This document shows, piece after piece, positions 18,826 to 29,615 of a DNA stretch of 64,000 nucleotides. This stretch comes from Cinnamomum chago (Eukaryota > Streptophyta > Magnoliopsida > Laurales > Lauraceae): NCBI GenBank assembly GCA_038049695.1, contig CP142451.1, forward strand, positions 46,573,001-46,637,000. The letters are read 5' to 3'. Both the position numbers and the translations under genes were made by a program. Under the pieces are notes generated by a model, which saw nothing but the letters and a program-made list of their open reading frames with translations, was not told where the DNA came from and searched no databases. Every line of letters begins with the position of its first letter. The stretch's first letter is position 1.

Positions 18826-21310
18826 TGATGGTCCCGGCTTTTGTCTTTTTCCAAAGCTGCCTCCGCCCCGGGGCTGACGGGGTATGGTGGAGGGAAAAAG
18901 GAAAAGCGGGCATCAGTTTTTTTATACGGGTATGCCAATTTCTCTTTAATACTTGGAATTTAGAAATGGTGATCCGGAGATCCACCTTCACAAGTAAAAA
19001 GGGAAATGAAACTTTTTTCTAGTTTTCCATTGCATACATATTTTAATAAAAGAGACAGTTTTGTTTGAATGCCGTGAAAGGCGTTTTTGTGCCGTAGAAG
19101 GCGGTTTGGTGCCGTTGGAGGCGATTTTGCCATGAAAGGCGATTTACAAATCTTATCAATAATGAAAGACAAGAGATGTGATTTTTTTGTCTCTTTAGAA
19201 AAAATACAATTTACAACAGAAAAGTAAGAAAAATGAATCTAACTTCTCATGCGATTGTGGGAGGGCTCGTTCAGATCGATGGTCGCGAGTCATGTATGGG
19301 CTCCGCCATCGTCCTTCAGATGAGAACATAGTGCTTGATTTCTTGGCTTGGCTCCAACCTCAGATTTTTAGAGGATAAGGACCAAGATAAGGTCCTATAT
19401 CCGGTAAAAGGCTGAGTAGACGGGCTGAAAAGCCGCATCTAGCCATGTTGGATAGAAGGAGAGGTGGTCTTTGGGGGGGGTGGCCCCCCAAGGGGCTTCA
19501 ATCACCTTGTTGAACTTGTTGCAGCAGAGTTTTCTTGGAGGAGCAGGGTTGTAGAGATTTCTCCAAGGATTTTTGAATGATTTTCTGGCTCTTTCTGTGT
19601 GTGTCCCCCTCTTTTTTTGGAATGCTTGGAGAGGACTCCTATTTATAGGCCTTTTGGTAGCCTTTAGGAGTGATTTATGAGCCTTTATGGTAATAAAGCT
19701 CATTAAGGGAGGAGTTACGAGTTTAATTGCTTTTTGTTTTGTAACTCCTGACCCTTGGATTTCATTGGCCGGAGGAGAGTCATGGGCATTTAATCGCCTT
19801 TAATCTCCATTATGTTAGGAGTTTCATGGCTTGAATGCCATGATTGCTTGGACTTGTAACTCCTGAACGGAGGCTTCTGATTGGGCCGTTCAAGATAATG
19901 GGTTAATGACCGCATTAACTTGCCATAAACGGGCCAATTGATTGCACTAAGTGGCCACCTTGGTAGCTGAAGAGTCGCGGGCCATGTTGCGTCTCTTGGA
20001 ATTCCCTTTGCGATGATCATCGATGGATCCTTATGTAAATCAACATCAGATGATCATGTAGTTTCAGACATTGGTTGATACCAGCGGGCCGGCAGCATCT
20101 GTCCAGTCGATTTCGCGATCGGGCGGGCAGAAAGTGCACTTTTTGGTTGTTCAGCTGGCGATCAACGAAGTTTTTGAAGTTCTTGGAAGGATTCCTGTGA
20201 TCTTGGCGAATATCGGTGAATTTGGAGCCTCAAAAGTCTGAATCTGGAAAAATCACAGGGACAGAACAACTCGTCTCGCGAAAACGGACGAAACGGGGGG
20301 TCTCGGGGCGAAATCGGCGCCCCGGACCTCCCAGGGTCGCCGGCCCCATGGTCTCCGGCGACCATGGGCCATGGTCGCCGGCGACCATGGCCCAGGGTCG
20401 CAGGCCTGGCCCAGGGTCGCGGGGCTCTGCGACCCTGGGGGGAAAATTGCTTCCCGGGGCCCGTTTCTGGCCGTTTTTCGTCGTTTTTCGCTTCCGTTTT
20501 TTTTGTTTGTTTTCTATGACATTTCTCCACATTTTTGGCTTGATTTACCTCTGAAAAACATGATGAGAATCCTTGCAAATTGTTTTGCAAAGTTTCCGAT
20601 TTTCCGGGAAAAGCCGAGCGCAGAACTGCTGATTTTCCGCCAGAAGCTGAAACAGGGTCAAACGATGTCGGAATGACCTGAAATTTGAGGTGAAGCTTCT
20701 TGAGCATTAAATAAGACCAACCATGGGCTTTCTTTTGATTTTTGAAGCCGTTTGGGGTCATGCAAATGCTTGCCTTTGATTTCACTGCGAGGGAAATGCC
20801 GAACTTTGACTTTCGGTCAAACGATGTCCGATTGACCTGAAATTCGACGTGTGACTCCCTCATCAGTAGTTAAGACCAACCATAGGCTTTCGTTTGAGTT
20901 TTGAAGCCGTTTGGAGTCATGCAAATGCTTGCCTTTGATTTCACCGCAAGGGAAATGCCGAGCTTTGACTTTCGGTCAAACGATGTCCGATTGACCTGAA
21001 ATTCGACGAGGAGCCTATTTGAGTCATTTTGAGATGATCCGCAAGCTCCGAATTAGGTGCCATGGTCCCGGGGTGGTCCGCCGCCGGGAGCTGCTGCTTA
21101 GCTGTTGGAGAAGTGAAGTTAGGCCAAATGATGTCGGAATGGCCCGAAACTTCTTGTGTACCTCTCTTTTGGTTGTTTTGAATGACCTTGCAGTTTTTGT
21201 TTGATTCTGACAAGATCTGATGCTTGAAGTGGCACCTGCCTATTTTTGGTAGGATGCGGCTCATGTAGCTTTTGGTGTGAAGAGGCAAAGTGACATTTTT
21301 GGTGTCAACA
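18826..21310 (-). mobile_element. Solo LTR of the Tat/Ogre family, nested in the inner element
   Basis: The solo LTR is 2485 bp, TG...CA when read on the minus strand, flanked by AGTAG at 18821-18825 and 21311-21315. It is nearly identical to 3732-6176 and 27132-29615. No internal sequence remains, so this is a solo LTR left by recombination between the two LTRs of a full insertion. It carries the palindrome cluster (20365-20394 is the perfect 30-bp palindrome) and a TATA box at 19640-19647. It interrupts the 3' end of the antisense PMD gene. Confidence 0.95.
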
Positions 21311-21315
21311 AGTAG

Positions 21316-24300
21316 CTGGAGAAGGCTCTATCCCTTCTGCTACACCAGGAAGACTATCCCGTGCAGTCTGCCATCGTTCATTCTCTCTAGCCTTCCTATT
21401 GAGAATCCGATCGGCCTCTGCAACTTGGCGAATCAAAGCACTCTCCCTGTCACGAGCCTCTGTTATGGCGGACCACGTACTGGCGACTTGGGCCTTTCGG
21501 AGTTCGAGATGCTTCCTTGCCTCCTCAACCTCTCCATCAAGGATGCTAAGGTCATGTTGCAGCCTGATGATGTCTAACTCCGCTCGGTTCCTCTCCCGAA
21601 CCAGCTGCTTCCTGCCCTGTGTAGTCTCTTTCAAATCCGATTGAGCCTTCGCAGCAGGGTTCAGGAACATTTCTTGGAAGAACTGGTCATCAGGATAGCT
21701 GATGGTCTCAAACCATCCCTCGCCTAATGCAATGATCTTATCAACGATCGCCCGGGCGTCCGTAACATCCAGACCAATATCTTCCTCAGCATCTTTGAGA
21801 ATCTCTTTCACATGCGAAATCTTGCTACGTGCAACATCCAAGTGTCCAGAAAGGAGGGTCTCAATCCAAGAACTCAAAACCCGCATCACCACCTTCTTCG
21901 CATACTGAAGAGATGGGCCAGATGAAGAATCACCCTTCTCTGTCGATTGGCTGCCCAAGTCATGTCCCATCGAAAGAGTAACAATAGAACACTTTCCAAT
22001 CGGGGCCGCTGGAGAAGGAATCTCAACATGAGGTCTTGCCTCTACCGCGTCAGAATTGGCTGGAGAAGTCCCAATTACTGGGTCAACTTCTGGCATCCCT
22101 GGCTCTGGCTCTGAAGGAAGCGATGGACTCTCTTCTGTCACTTCAAAATCTGCCAAACACAAAAAGGTATGAATATGATCTTGTCAAAAAAAAAAAAAAT
22201 CAATGTCAAGATTATCACTATGAAATACCTTCTTCCATGATGGACGGAGTACTTTCTATCTCCATTTGCTCATCCGAAGCATCGTCGAAAGCCATATCCA
22301 TAGATGGCTCGAAGTCGGAACCCTCTGGCAAGTCAGCTGACAAGAAAACAAAAATATGTGTCAGCAAATTCAAAAAAAAAAAAAAAAAAAAAATCATCAT
22401 CATCCTCATACCAGGTGGAGATTCTGGGTCCTCCCCAGAGTCCCTCAACTTTTCTTCAGATGCCGCAACTGGATCCATCACCGCCTCATCGGCAGGAACC
22501 TCGGGCATCACCAAGTTTTCATCTTCTGCAAAAGAAAGAAAACAACAGATCAAAAAAAAATCCCTCATAAAAGGAAAGAAGCGAAAATAGAGAAGAAGGA
22601 AAATCATACCAACATCAGCGGACTCTTCTTCACGACTCCTCTTCTCTGGAGGCTCATCAGCATCTCCTGATACCTCCTCAGCAATGGTAGGAGGGACTTC
22701 TAGATCAAGAGAGTCTTCGTGGCGTCTCTCAGTGCGACGCTGTCCTCTCCTCCTCTTTTTTCTACGAGCCGGTCTACTTGAAGTACCTGCCTCACTGTCA
22801 AAGTCAGGACTTCCACTTGGCTCCTCACTGGACGACCCGCTCCTACCAGTGGACCCCATGGAAGCCTTCATTCGCTCTGCTTGCATCCAAGTGTCGATCT
22901 CGGCTTCCTCCTCCTCGAGCTGTCTCAAGACCTCAGCAGGTATCTCTTGAGCGGCTCCGGATCTAATGAAATCTTGTTCCTCGAGAAAGCCTATCCTATG
23001 CTTCTCTCCAGAAAGGAAGAACAAAACTTCCCCTCGACGGATGCCATCTGATCTACCAAGACCCTTCCCAGGAGATTGCTTGACATTCAGCTCCTTCTTG
23101 GAAAGCCCTCGGTACACAGCAAAGCTCTCCACGAACCACTTCGTGAAGCCAGCAGTCCGGAAAATGGGCAACTCAGGATAGGAAATCATGGCAGTAGTGT
23201 CCTCCGCACTATAGAAAGCCCATGCATTTCTCCCGTCCTGCAAACCTCCAAAACGCTTCACCATGCTCGAAGGCGCTCCAACAACGCCTTGAGAGAAGCC
23301 TAACTGCAACGCAAAACGCGAAGGGACATACGGCTGGATATCAACAAAAAGATGTCTGCGGTACACCATCGTGCCAACACGTATGTTTAAAAGCCACCTC
23401 TTCTCTGCGTTGGTCAAAGAATAGTGTCTTCCCGATCCCGCCCTGGTAGAATCTCGGGAGACACCAAAATCAAAAGCCTTCTTCCGCAAATCTGGAGAAA
23501 GCTTTACTGAAGATTGCCCAATCTCGACATCCCTGAATCGTCGGATTCTCAAGCGGGCAGACAAAAGTGAATCAGAAACGGCTTTTCCCCTAGCCAACCG
23601 AATCATAAAAGGGTCATCATCATGAGCAGCGCCCAAACGGTGGAGGCCGGGACAGTGGTACACATACCACGAATAAAAAATATGGGCTGAAAATACCCTA
23701 TTCATAGGAAGCCCAAGCCGAACCAGAAAAGCAGCAGCCTGCAGTTCGGTGCACAAATAGGAGTAAAGAGCAGGCACCAAAGCCAACTGCTCTCCGAACG
23801 CCGTCTGACAAGCCGGAAATATACAATGCGGCCTGATGTGTGTTCCGTCTCCTCCAGCAAAAACAGCCTCACCCAGCCAATAAGTGAGGTACGCAGCAAC
23901 GTCTCTCCGCAGCGCAATGTCGGAGCAAACGGCGTCTGTACTTGTGAGAAAGTTCTTCAAATTCTCTCGCATGGCAGAAATCTTCTTCCCCGGATTCTTA
24001 GTCTTGGCTTCCTGGGTCATACTCTCAGAAGATTCTTCGTCGCCAAAAAAGTTTGGAGACAAAGAGCTGAAACTCCTCCAACTGCTACACCGGACTTTCA
24101 AGCCCTCCTTCTCCCTCAAAAAATCGTAGAAGGCGACGAGCTGAAAGTACAAAAGCCTGAACTCCTCAGACTGCTCCTCAAGGACGCTGTCAATCGGCAT
24201 AAATTCCTCATAGAGTTTGCCGAGGATGGGTAACCCGGTAATGGCACTCAGCTCCTTCAAAGAAAGACCAATCTCACCATTCGTAACAATGAAGGTGTTG

Positions 24301-26091
24301 GTTTGTGGAAGGAAGGACTCCAGCATGGCCATAAAAGCCTCATCGGAGAAAAATACGGTTTGCCTAAAAGCGCGAACCGCATCAAAAATCTCGGCCTCCT
24401 TCAGAATGGCACCGCCGATCTGCAGGATGTGATCAGTCCACGACTCCCAGCCCGAGTCAACACTGAAACGGCCACGAAGTCGAAAAGGCTTCACCCAATT
24501 GCTGCCATCGCCCCTGAAAATGCCAAGGCCCACCTGTCTCAAATCAACCAATGGATGATCAGATCCTTGGTAGCCGCTGGCCGGCATCAACATGTCCAGA
24601 CGGACAGGCGACTTCTCTGCATAACCAGAAGGACCGCCAACAAAAACCCCGGTCTTGACCACAGTGGTCCTCTTTACCCAGCTTGGAGGATCTTCTCTCT
24701 TAGAGCAAGTGGGAGAAAGACTCATGATCGAAATAGTACGATCAAAAGGCGACCGGGTAGAAATGGTTCTCTCCTCACCATCGGCTGTGTAAGAGAACTG
24801 AAAGCATCTCCTTTGATATGACGAGTCATCAGGAGCTGCATCACCAAAGAAAAAGGTAGGCTTGGGCACAACGCTCTGATCGTCCATGACCCAAGGACGA
24901 TTGCTTGCCATAATCTTGTAAAACTCCTCATCCTTGAGACCGATCAGTCGCTGTCTCATCTCATCTCGGTTGAGCGAGTCACACTCTTCCAAGTTTCTCT
25001 CCACATACTGGACCTTCTCCCAAGCCTGCTGTACAGCAGCATTGGAAGATCTGGCAGATCGACGAGGTGTATCAGTAACGGGCTTCTTACCCTTGTTCGT
25101 TCTGGAGGAACTACCTGCAAAGATTGAAAAAAAAAAAATCAATCAACAGAATGACAGAATTTTGCTAAAAAAAAATCCTAGCGAAATTTTGGCATGACTC
25201 CGAGGCAATTCCGAAGAAAAGGGAATCACCCCGAAAAGAAAGGAAGCCTGAAGATGAGCTCATGATCAATGAAGGATTCTCAAAGAAGACTCGAACTCAA
25301 ACATTGCTGCGAGATCAAGACAGTCTTCTCAAATTTCCGCAAGAATCGGAAAAGAGCTCAACATTGCTGCGAGCTTCAAATCCCAAAACTTGCAAAAAAG
25401 CTCCTCGAAACCCCCGCAAGACTAAAGAAAGAGCTCAACATTGCTGCGAGCTTCAAATCTCAAGACTTGCAAAAGATTTCCAGGTGTGCATCATCATCAT
25501 GCTCCCAATTCAATTTACCAAAAATCATGCATAAAAGAAAATCATCATGCACTAGATGCTAGGAAAACCTTGACAAAATTTGACCAATTCCAACCCAACT
25601 TGGTCAAAATCAAACTTTGTCTAAGTCAAAATTCATGTTGACTTAACATAGAAACTCTAGCCTTCTATCTTGATGCATCAAACAAAAAAAAAAAAAAAAA
25701 AATGCATAAACATCTTGAAATGCATGAAACCTCATTATCATGATGATACAAAAAGGGGAGAAAGGAAAGTTTTTTTTTTTAAAAAAAAAAAAGAAAAAAA
25801 GTTATGGGCTGGCCCACAGGCCGTGGCCCATGGGCCACATGGCCGTACGGCCCAAAGCTGTACGGACATGTCCGTACAGCAGCAAAAAAAAAAGGAGAAA
25901 AGAAAAAAAAAAGAAGAAGAAAAAAAAAAGAAAAAAGAAAAAAAAGAACACGTGCAAAAAAAAAAAAAGAAAAAAAAGAACACGTGCAAAAAAAAAAAAA
26001 AAAAAAAAGAAGAGAGAGAAGAAAAAAATGATGAAACTTTCTTTACATGGAACTTCTTGTAAAAAGAAATAAAAAACTTACTTGAAGCCAT
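21316..26091 (-). CDS. Antisense PMD-like gene with a coiled-coil tail, carried by the Tat/Ogre element
   Basis: This is a spliced minus-strand gene downstream of pol. I propose start ATG 26089-26091 (MAS, then a GTAAGT donor at 26081) and acceptor TTTGCAG ending at 25115. Three short introns follow: 22526-22609, 22337-22411 and 22150-22228. All are GT-AG with T-rich 3' ends, and all keep frame. Exon 2 (22610-25114) encodes the plant mobile domain, including NTFIVTNGEIGLSLKELSAI and TGLPILGKLYEEFM, followed by a basic RRKKRRRGQRR stretch that may be a nuclear signal. Exons 3-4 are acidic. Exon 5 ends in a heptad-rich coiled coil (KQLVRERNRAELDIIRLQHD and on). PMD proteins in plants act in silencing of transposons, and Tat elements are known to carry antisense PMD-like frames. 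Its role here is unknown. The solo LTR splits its 3' end. Confidence 0.82.
25290..25460 (+). repeat. Three copies of an AACATTGCTGCGAG repeat in intron 1
   Basis: (A)GCTCAACATTGCTGCGAGCT with downstream TTCAAATC(C/T)CAA(A/G)ACTTGC occurs at about 25359 and 25434, with a partial copy at about 25301. The period is about 75 bases. This lies in the long first intron of the antisense gene. No coding meaning is apparent. Confidence 0.7.
25823..25880. repeat. Three adjacent perfect palindromes in intron 1 of the antisense gene
   Basis: GTGGCCCATGGGCCAC (25823-25838, 16 bp), GGCCGTACGGCC (25841-25852, 12 bp) and a 24-bp perfect palindrome (25857-25880, core GTACGGACATGTCCGTAC) follow one another within 58 bases. 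The flanks are A-rich runs. The GC content contrasts sharply with the rest of the intron. Confidence 0.9.
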
Positions 26092-26212
26092 GGATGGAGA
26101 AGAAAGAAGAACTTGAAGACTCTTGAAGAAGGAGGATTCTTGATCTTAGAGCAACTCTTGAAGACTTTTGCAAAAAGAAAGCAATAGGAGCAAGAGATCC
26201 CACCTCAATTGC

Positions 26213-26220
26213 TTTTATAG
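26213..26220 (-). promoter_or_regulatory. Probable TATA box of the antisense PMD gene
   Basis: On the minus strand TATAAAAG lies about 120 bases upstream of the proposed ATG at 26091. That spacing leaves a leader of roughly 90 bases. The position suggests the antisense gene has its own promoter and is not driven from an LTR. Confidence 0.55.
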
Positions 26221-26229
26221 AAGAGAGCA

Positions 26230-27120
26230 AACCAAAAGAGGAAACAAGAGAAAAGCAAGGAGGTAAGTGCTAAAAATTAGCAACCTTCCCAAAAGAAAAG
26301 GAAACTTGGATCCTTTGAGAAATTCTCTCCCAAAGAAAGATATTTTGAGAGAATATCTCCCAAAATCAAGAAAACTTGAGAAAATCTCTCAAAGTAAAGA
26401 TATTTTTAGATATTCTCCACCCAAAAGAGATATCTTTAGATATTCTTTACGAAAATGACACCATATGAGATCTAAGCCATTCCCAAAAGCTTAAGGTCCC
26501 ATGGGTTAGCCCATATGAGCCAGGTTTGACCACCTAGGCACTAAAAGTGGCTTTTAGTCAAAATTCCTCTTACCAAGAGCATACAAAAAAAATGGTTCCA
26601 TGCCTCTCTTTTGAGTTGATTGGACCATACAAAAATTCCAAGCCTCATGAGCTTCCAAGATCCAAAACCATCTCACCTCATGAGCCAAATTGAGCCAAAC
26701 CTTGAAATTGACATTTCACCAAAAATCAAACCGGTCCCCTAACATTCCACATACAGCTTGTTAGGTCACAAGACCAAAACCAAAAACCAAAACCTGACCC
26801 CCCAACATTCCACATACAGTTTGTTGGGTCACACGGTCAAAACCAAAATCCGACCCCCTAACTTGCCACATACAGCCTGTTAGGACTCAAGGTCAAAACA
26901 AAAATCCAAATCCGCATCCCCGATGTCATCTTCAATACTTTGCCTCAAGATGGTACATGATTCCTATCACTACCATAAAATCTCTTGGAAGCTCAAAAGG
27001 CTACTCCATAAAAAAAAAAAAAAAAAAAATGCTCAAAGACTCTTGGTCAAGTCAGAAGCTCTTCTTCAAGATTCTCTTCGAGGCACATCGACTACAAAAG
27101 CTATATCATCGCTGTACCTC
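26230..27120 (+). other. Untranslated 3' part of the inner Tat/Ogre element
   Basis: No gene is seen. 26270-26460 has short repeats around GAGA(T/A)ATCTC and AGATATTTT. 26735-26900 holds the TTCCACATACAG array. 26990-27030 includes an A run. The sequence runs into the polypurine tract at 27121. Confidence 0.6.
26735..26900 (+). repeat. Three copies of a TTCCACATACAG repeat upstream of the antisense gene
   Basis: CCCCTAACATTCCACATACAG followed by (C/T)TTGTTAGGTCACA and an A/C-rich tail recurs three times with a period of about 67 bases. The array lies between the 3' LTR and the antisense gene's probable promoter, so it could be a regulatory repeat. That is only positional inference. Confidence 0.7.
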
Positions 27121-27131
27121 GAGGGGGCATT
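27121..27131 (+). other. Polypurine tract of the inner Tat/Ogre element
   Basis: GAGGGGGCATT directly precedes the 3' LTR start TGTTGACACC at 27132. A purine-rich tract at this position primes plus-strand DNA synthesis in LTR elements. Confidence 0.8.
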
Positions 27132-29615
27132 TGTTGACACCAAAAATGTCACTTTGCCTCTTCACACCAAAAGCTACACGGAGCTGCATCCTACCAAAAT
27201 AGGCAGGCGCCACTTCAAGCATCAGATCTTGTCAGAATCAAACAAAAACTGCAAAGTCACTCAAAAGAACCAAAAGAGAGGTACACATGAAGTTTCGGGT
27301 CATTTCGATATCATTTGGCCTAGCTTCACTTCTCCAACAGCTAAGCAGCAGCTCCCGGCAGCTGAGCACCCCGGGACCATGGCACCCAATTCGGAGCTTG
27401 TGGATCATCTCAAAATAACTCCAAAAGGCTCCCCATCAAATTTCAGGTCAATCGGACATCGTTTGACCGAAAGTCAAAGCTCGGCATCTCTCTCGCAGGA
27501 GAAAAAAAGGCAAGCATTTGCATGACTCCAAACGGCTTCAAAACTCAAACGAAAGCCTATGGTTGGTCCTAACTACTGATGAGGGAGTCACACGTCGAAT
27601 TTCAGGTCAATCGGACATCGTTTGACCAAAAGTCAAAGCTCGGCATTTCCCTCGTAGTGAAATCAAAGGCAAGCATTTGCATGACCCCAAAAGGCTTCAA
27701 AACTCAAAAGAAAGCCCATGGTTGGTCTTATTTAATGCTCAAGAAGCTTCACCTCAAATTTCAGGTCATTCCGACATCGTTTGACCCTGTTTCAGCTTCT
27801 GGCGGAAAATCAGCAGTTCTGCGCTCGGCTTTTCCCGGAAAATCGGAAACTTTGCAAACCAATTTGCAAGGATTCTCATCATGTTTTTCAGAGGGAAATC
27901 AAGCCAAAAATGTGGAGAAATGTCATAGAAAACAAACAAGAAAAACGGAAGCGAAAAACGGCCAGAAACGGGCCCCGGGAAGCAATTTTCCCCCCAGGGT
28001 CGCAGAGCCCCGCGACCCTGGGCCAGGCCTGCGACCCTGGGCCATGGTCGCCGGCGACCATGGCCCATGGTCGCCGGAGACCATGGGGCCGGCGACCCTG
28101 GGAGGTCCGGGGCGCCGATTTCGCCCCGGGACCCCCCGTTTCGTCCGTTTTCGCGAGACGAGTTGTTCTATCCCTGTGATTTTTCCAGATTCAGACTTTT
28201 GAGGCTCCAAATTCGCCGATATTCGCCAAGATCACAGGAATCCTTCCAAGAACTTCAAAAACTTCGTTGATCGCCAGCTGAACAACCAAAAAGTGCACTT
28301 TTTGCCCGCCCGATCGCGAAATCGACTGGACAGATGCTGCCGGCCCGCTGGTATCAACCAATGTCTGAAACTACATGATCATCTGATGTTGATTTACATA
28401 AGGATCCATCGATGATCATCGCAAAGGGAATTCCAAGAGACACAACATGGCCCATGGCCCGCGACTCTTCAGCTACCAAGGTGGCCACTTAGTGCAATCA
28501 ATTGGCCCGTTTATGGCAAGTTAATGCGGTCATTAACCCATTATCTTGAACGACCCAATCAGAAGCCTCCGTTCAGGAGTTACAAGTCCAAGCAATCATG
28601 GCATTCAAGCCATGAAACTCCTAACATAATGGAGATTAAAGGCGATTAAATGCCCATGACTCTCCTCCGGCCAATGAAATCCAAGGGTCAGGAGTTACAA
28701 AACAAAAAGCAATTAAACTCGTAACTCCTCCCTTAATGAGCATTATTACCATAAAGGCTCATAAATCACTCCTAAAGGCTACCTAAAGGCCTATAAATAG
28801 GAGTCCCCTCCAAGCATTTCAAAAAAAAAAGGGGGACACACACAGAAAGAGCCAGAAAATCATTCAAAAATCCTTGGAGAAATCTCTACAACCCTGCTCC
28901 TTCAAGAAAACTCTACTGCAACAAGTTCAACAAGGTGATTGAAGCCCCTTGGGGGGCCACCCCCCCTCAAAGACCACCTATCCTTCTATCCAACATGGCT
29001 AGATGCGGCTTTTCAGCCCGTCTACTCAGCCTTTTACCGGATATAGGACCTTATCTTGGTCCTTATCCTCTAAAAATCTGAGGTTGGAGCCAAGCCAAGA
29101 AATCAAGCACTATGTTCTCATCTGAAGGACGATGGCGGAGCCCATACATGACTCGCGACCATCGATCTGAACGAGCCCTCCCACAATCGCATGAGAAGTT
29201 AGATTCCTTTTTCTTACTTTTCTGTTGTAAATTGTATTTTTTCTAAAGAGACAAAAAAATCACATCTCTTGTCTTTCATTATTGATAAGATTTGTAAATC
29301 GCCTTTCATGGAAAAATCGCCTCCAACGGCACCAAACCGCCTTCTACGGCACAAAAACGCCTTTCACGGCATTCAAACAAAACTGTCTCTTTTATTAAAA
29401 TATGTATGCAATGGAAAACTAGAAAAAAGTTTCATTTCCCTTTTTACTTGTGAAGGTGGATCTCCGGATCACCATTTCTAAATTCCAAGTATTAAAGAGA
29501 AATTGGCATACCCGTACAAAAAAACTGATGCCCGCTTTTCCTTTTTCCCTCCACCATACCCCGTCAGCCCCGGGGCGGAGGCAGCTTTGGAAAAAGACAA
29601 AAGCCTGGACCATCA
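27132..29615 (+). repeat. Inner Tat/Ogre 3' LTR
   Basis: The LTR is 2484 bp, TG...CA, almost identical to the 5' LTR apart from a larger palindrome cluster (about 27990-28110) and scattered single-base differences. TATA is at 28792-28799. It is followed by the target duplication ATATT at 29616-29620. Open frames within it are not genes. Confidence 0.93.

Larger units (their letters stand above)
3732..29615 (+). mobile_element. Inner Tat/Ogre (Ty3/Gypsy) element, about 25.9 kb
   Basis: The element is bounded by TGTTGACA... at 3732 and ...GACCATCA at 29615, with target duplication ATATT at 3727-3731 and 29616-29620. It has LTRs at 3732-6176 and 27132-29615, a primer site at 6180, a gag-pol frame at 7969-16956, tandem repeats, an antisense PMD gene (21316-26091) and a purine tract at 27121. 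A solo LTR of its own family with its duplication accounts for about 2.5 kb, so the element at insertion was about 23.4 kb. Giant size and dual RNase H place it in the Tat/Ogre lineage. The gag-pol frame looks whole. The LTRs differ by few bases, so the insertion is young compared with its surroundings. Confidence 0.93.

Noticed and set aside
22036-24821. Plus-strand frames of 60-184 codons opposite the antisense gene
   Set aside because: They are shadows of the minus-strand PMD exons; the minus strand has splice sites and domain similarity, the plus strand has neither.
25670-26091. Lysine-rich open frames up to 130 codons
   Set aside because: Produced by A-rich runs in intron 1 of the antisense gene; no domain and no conservation seen.
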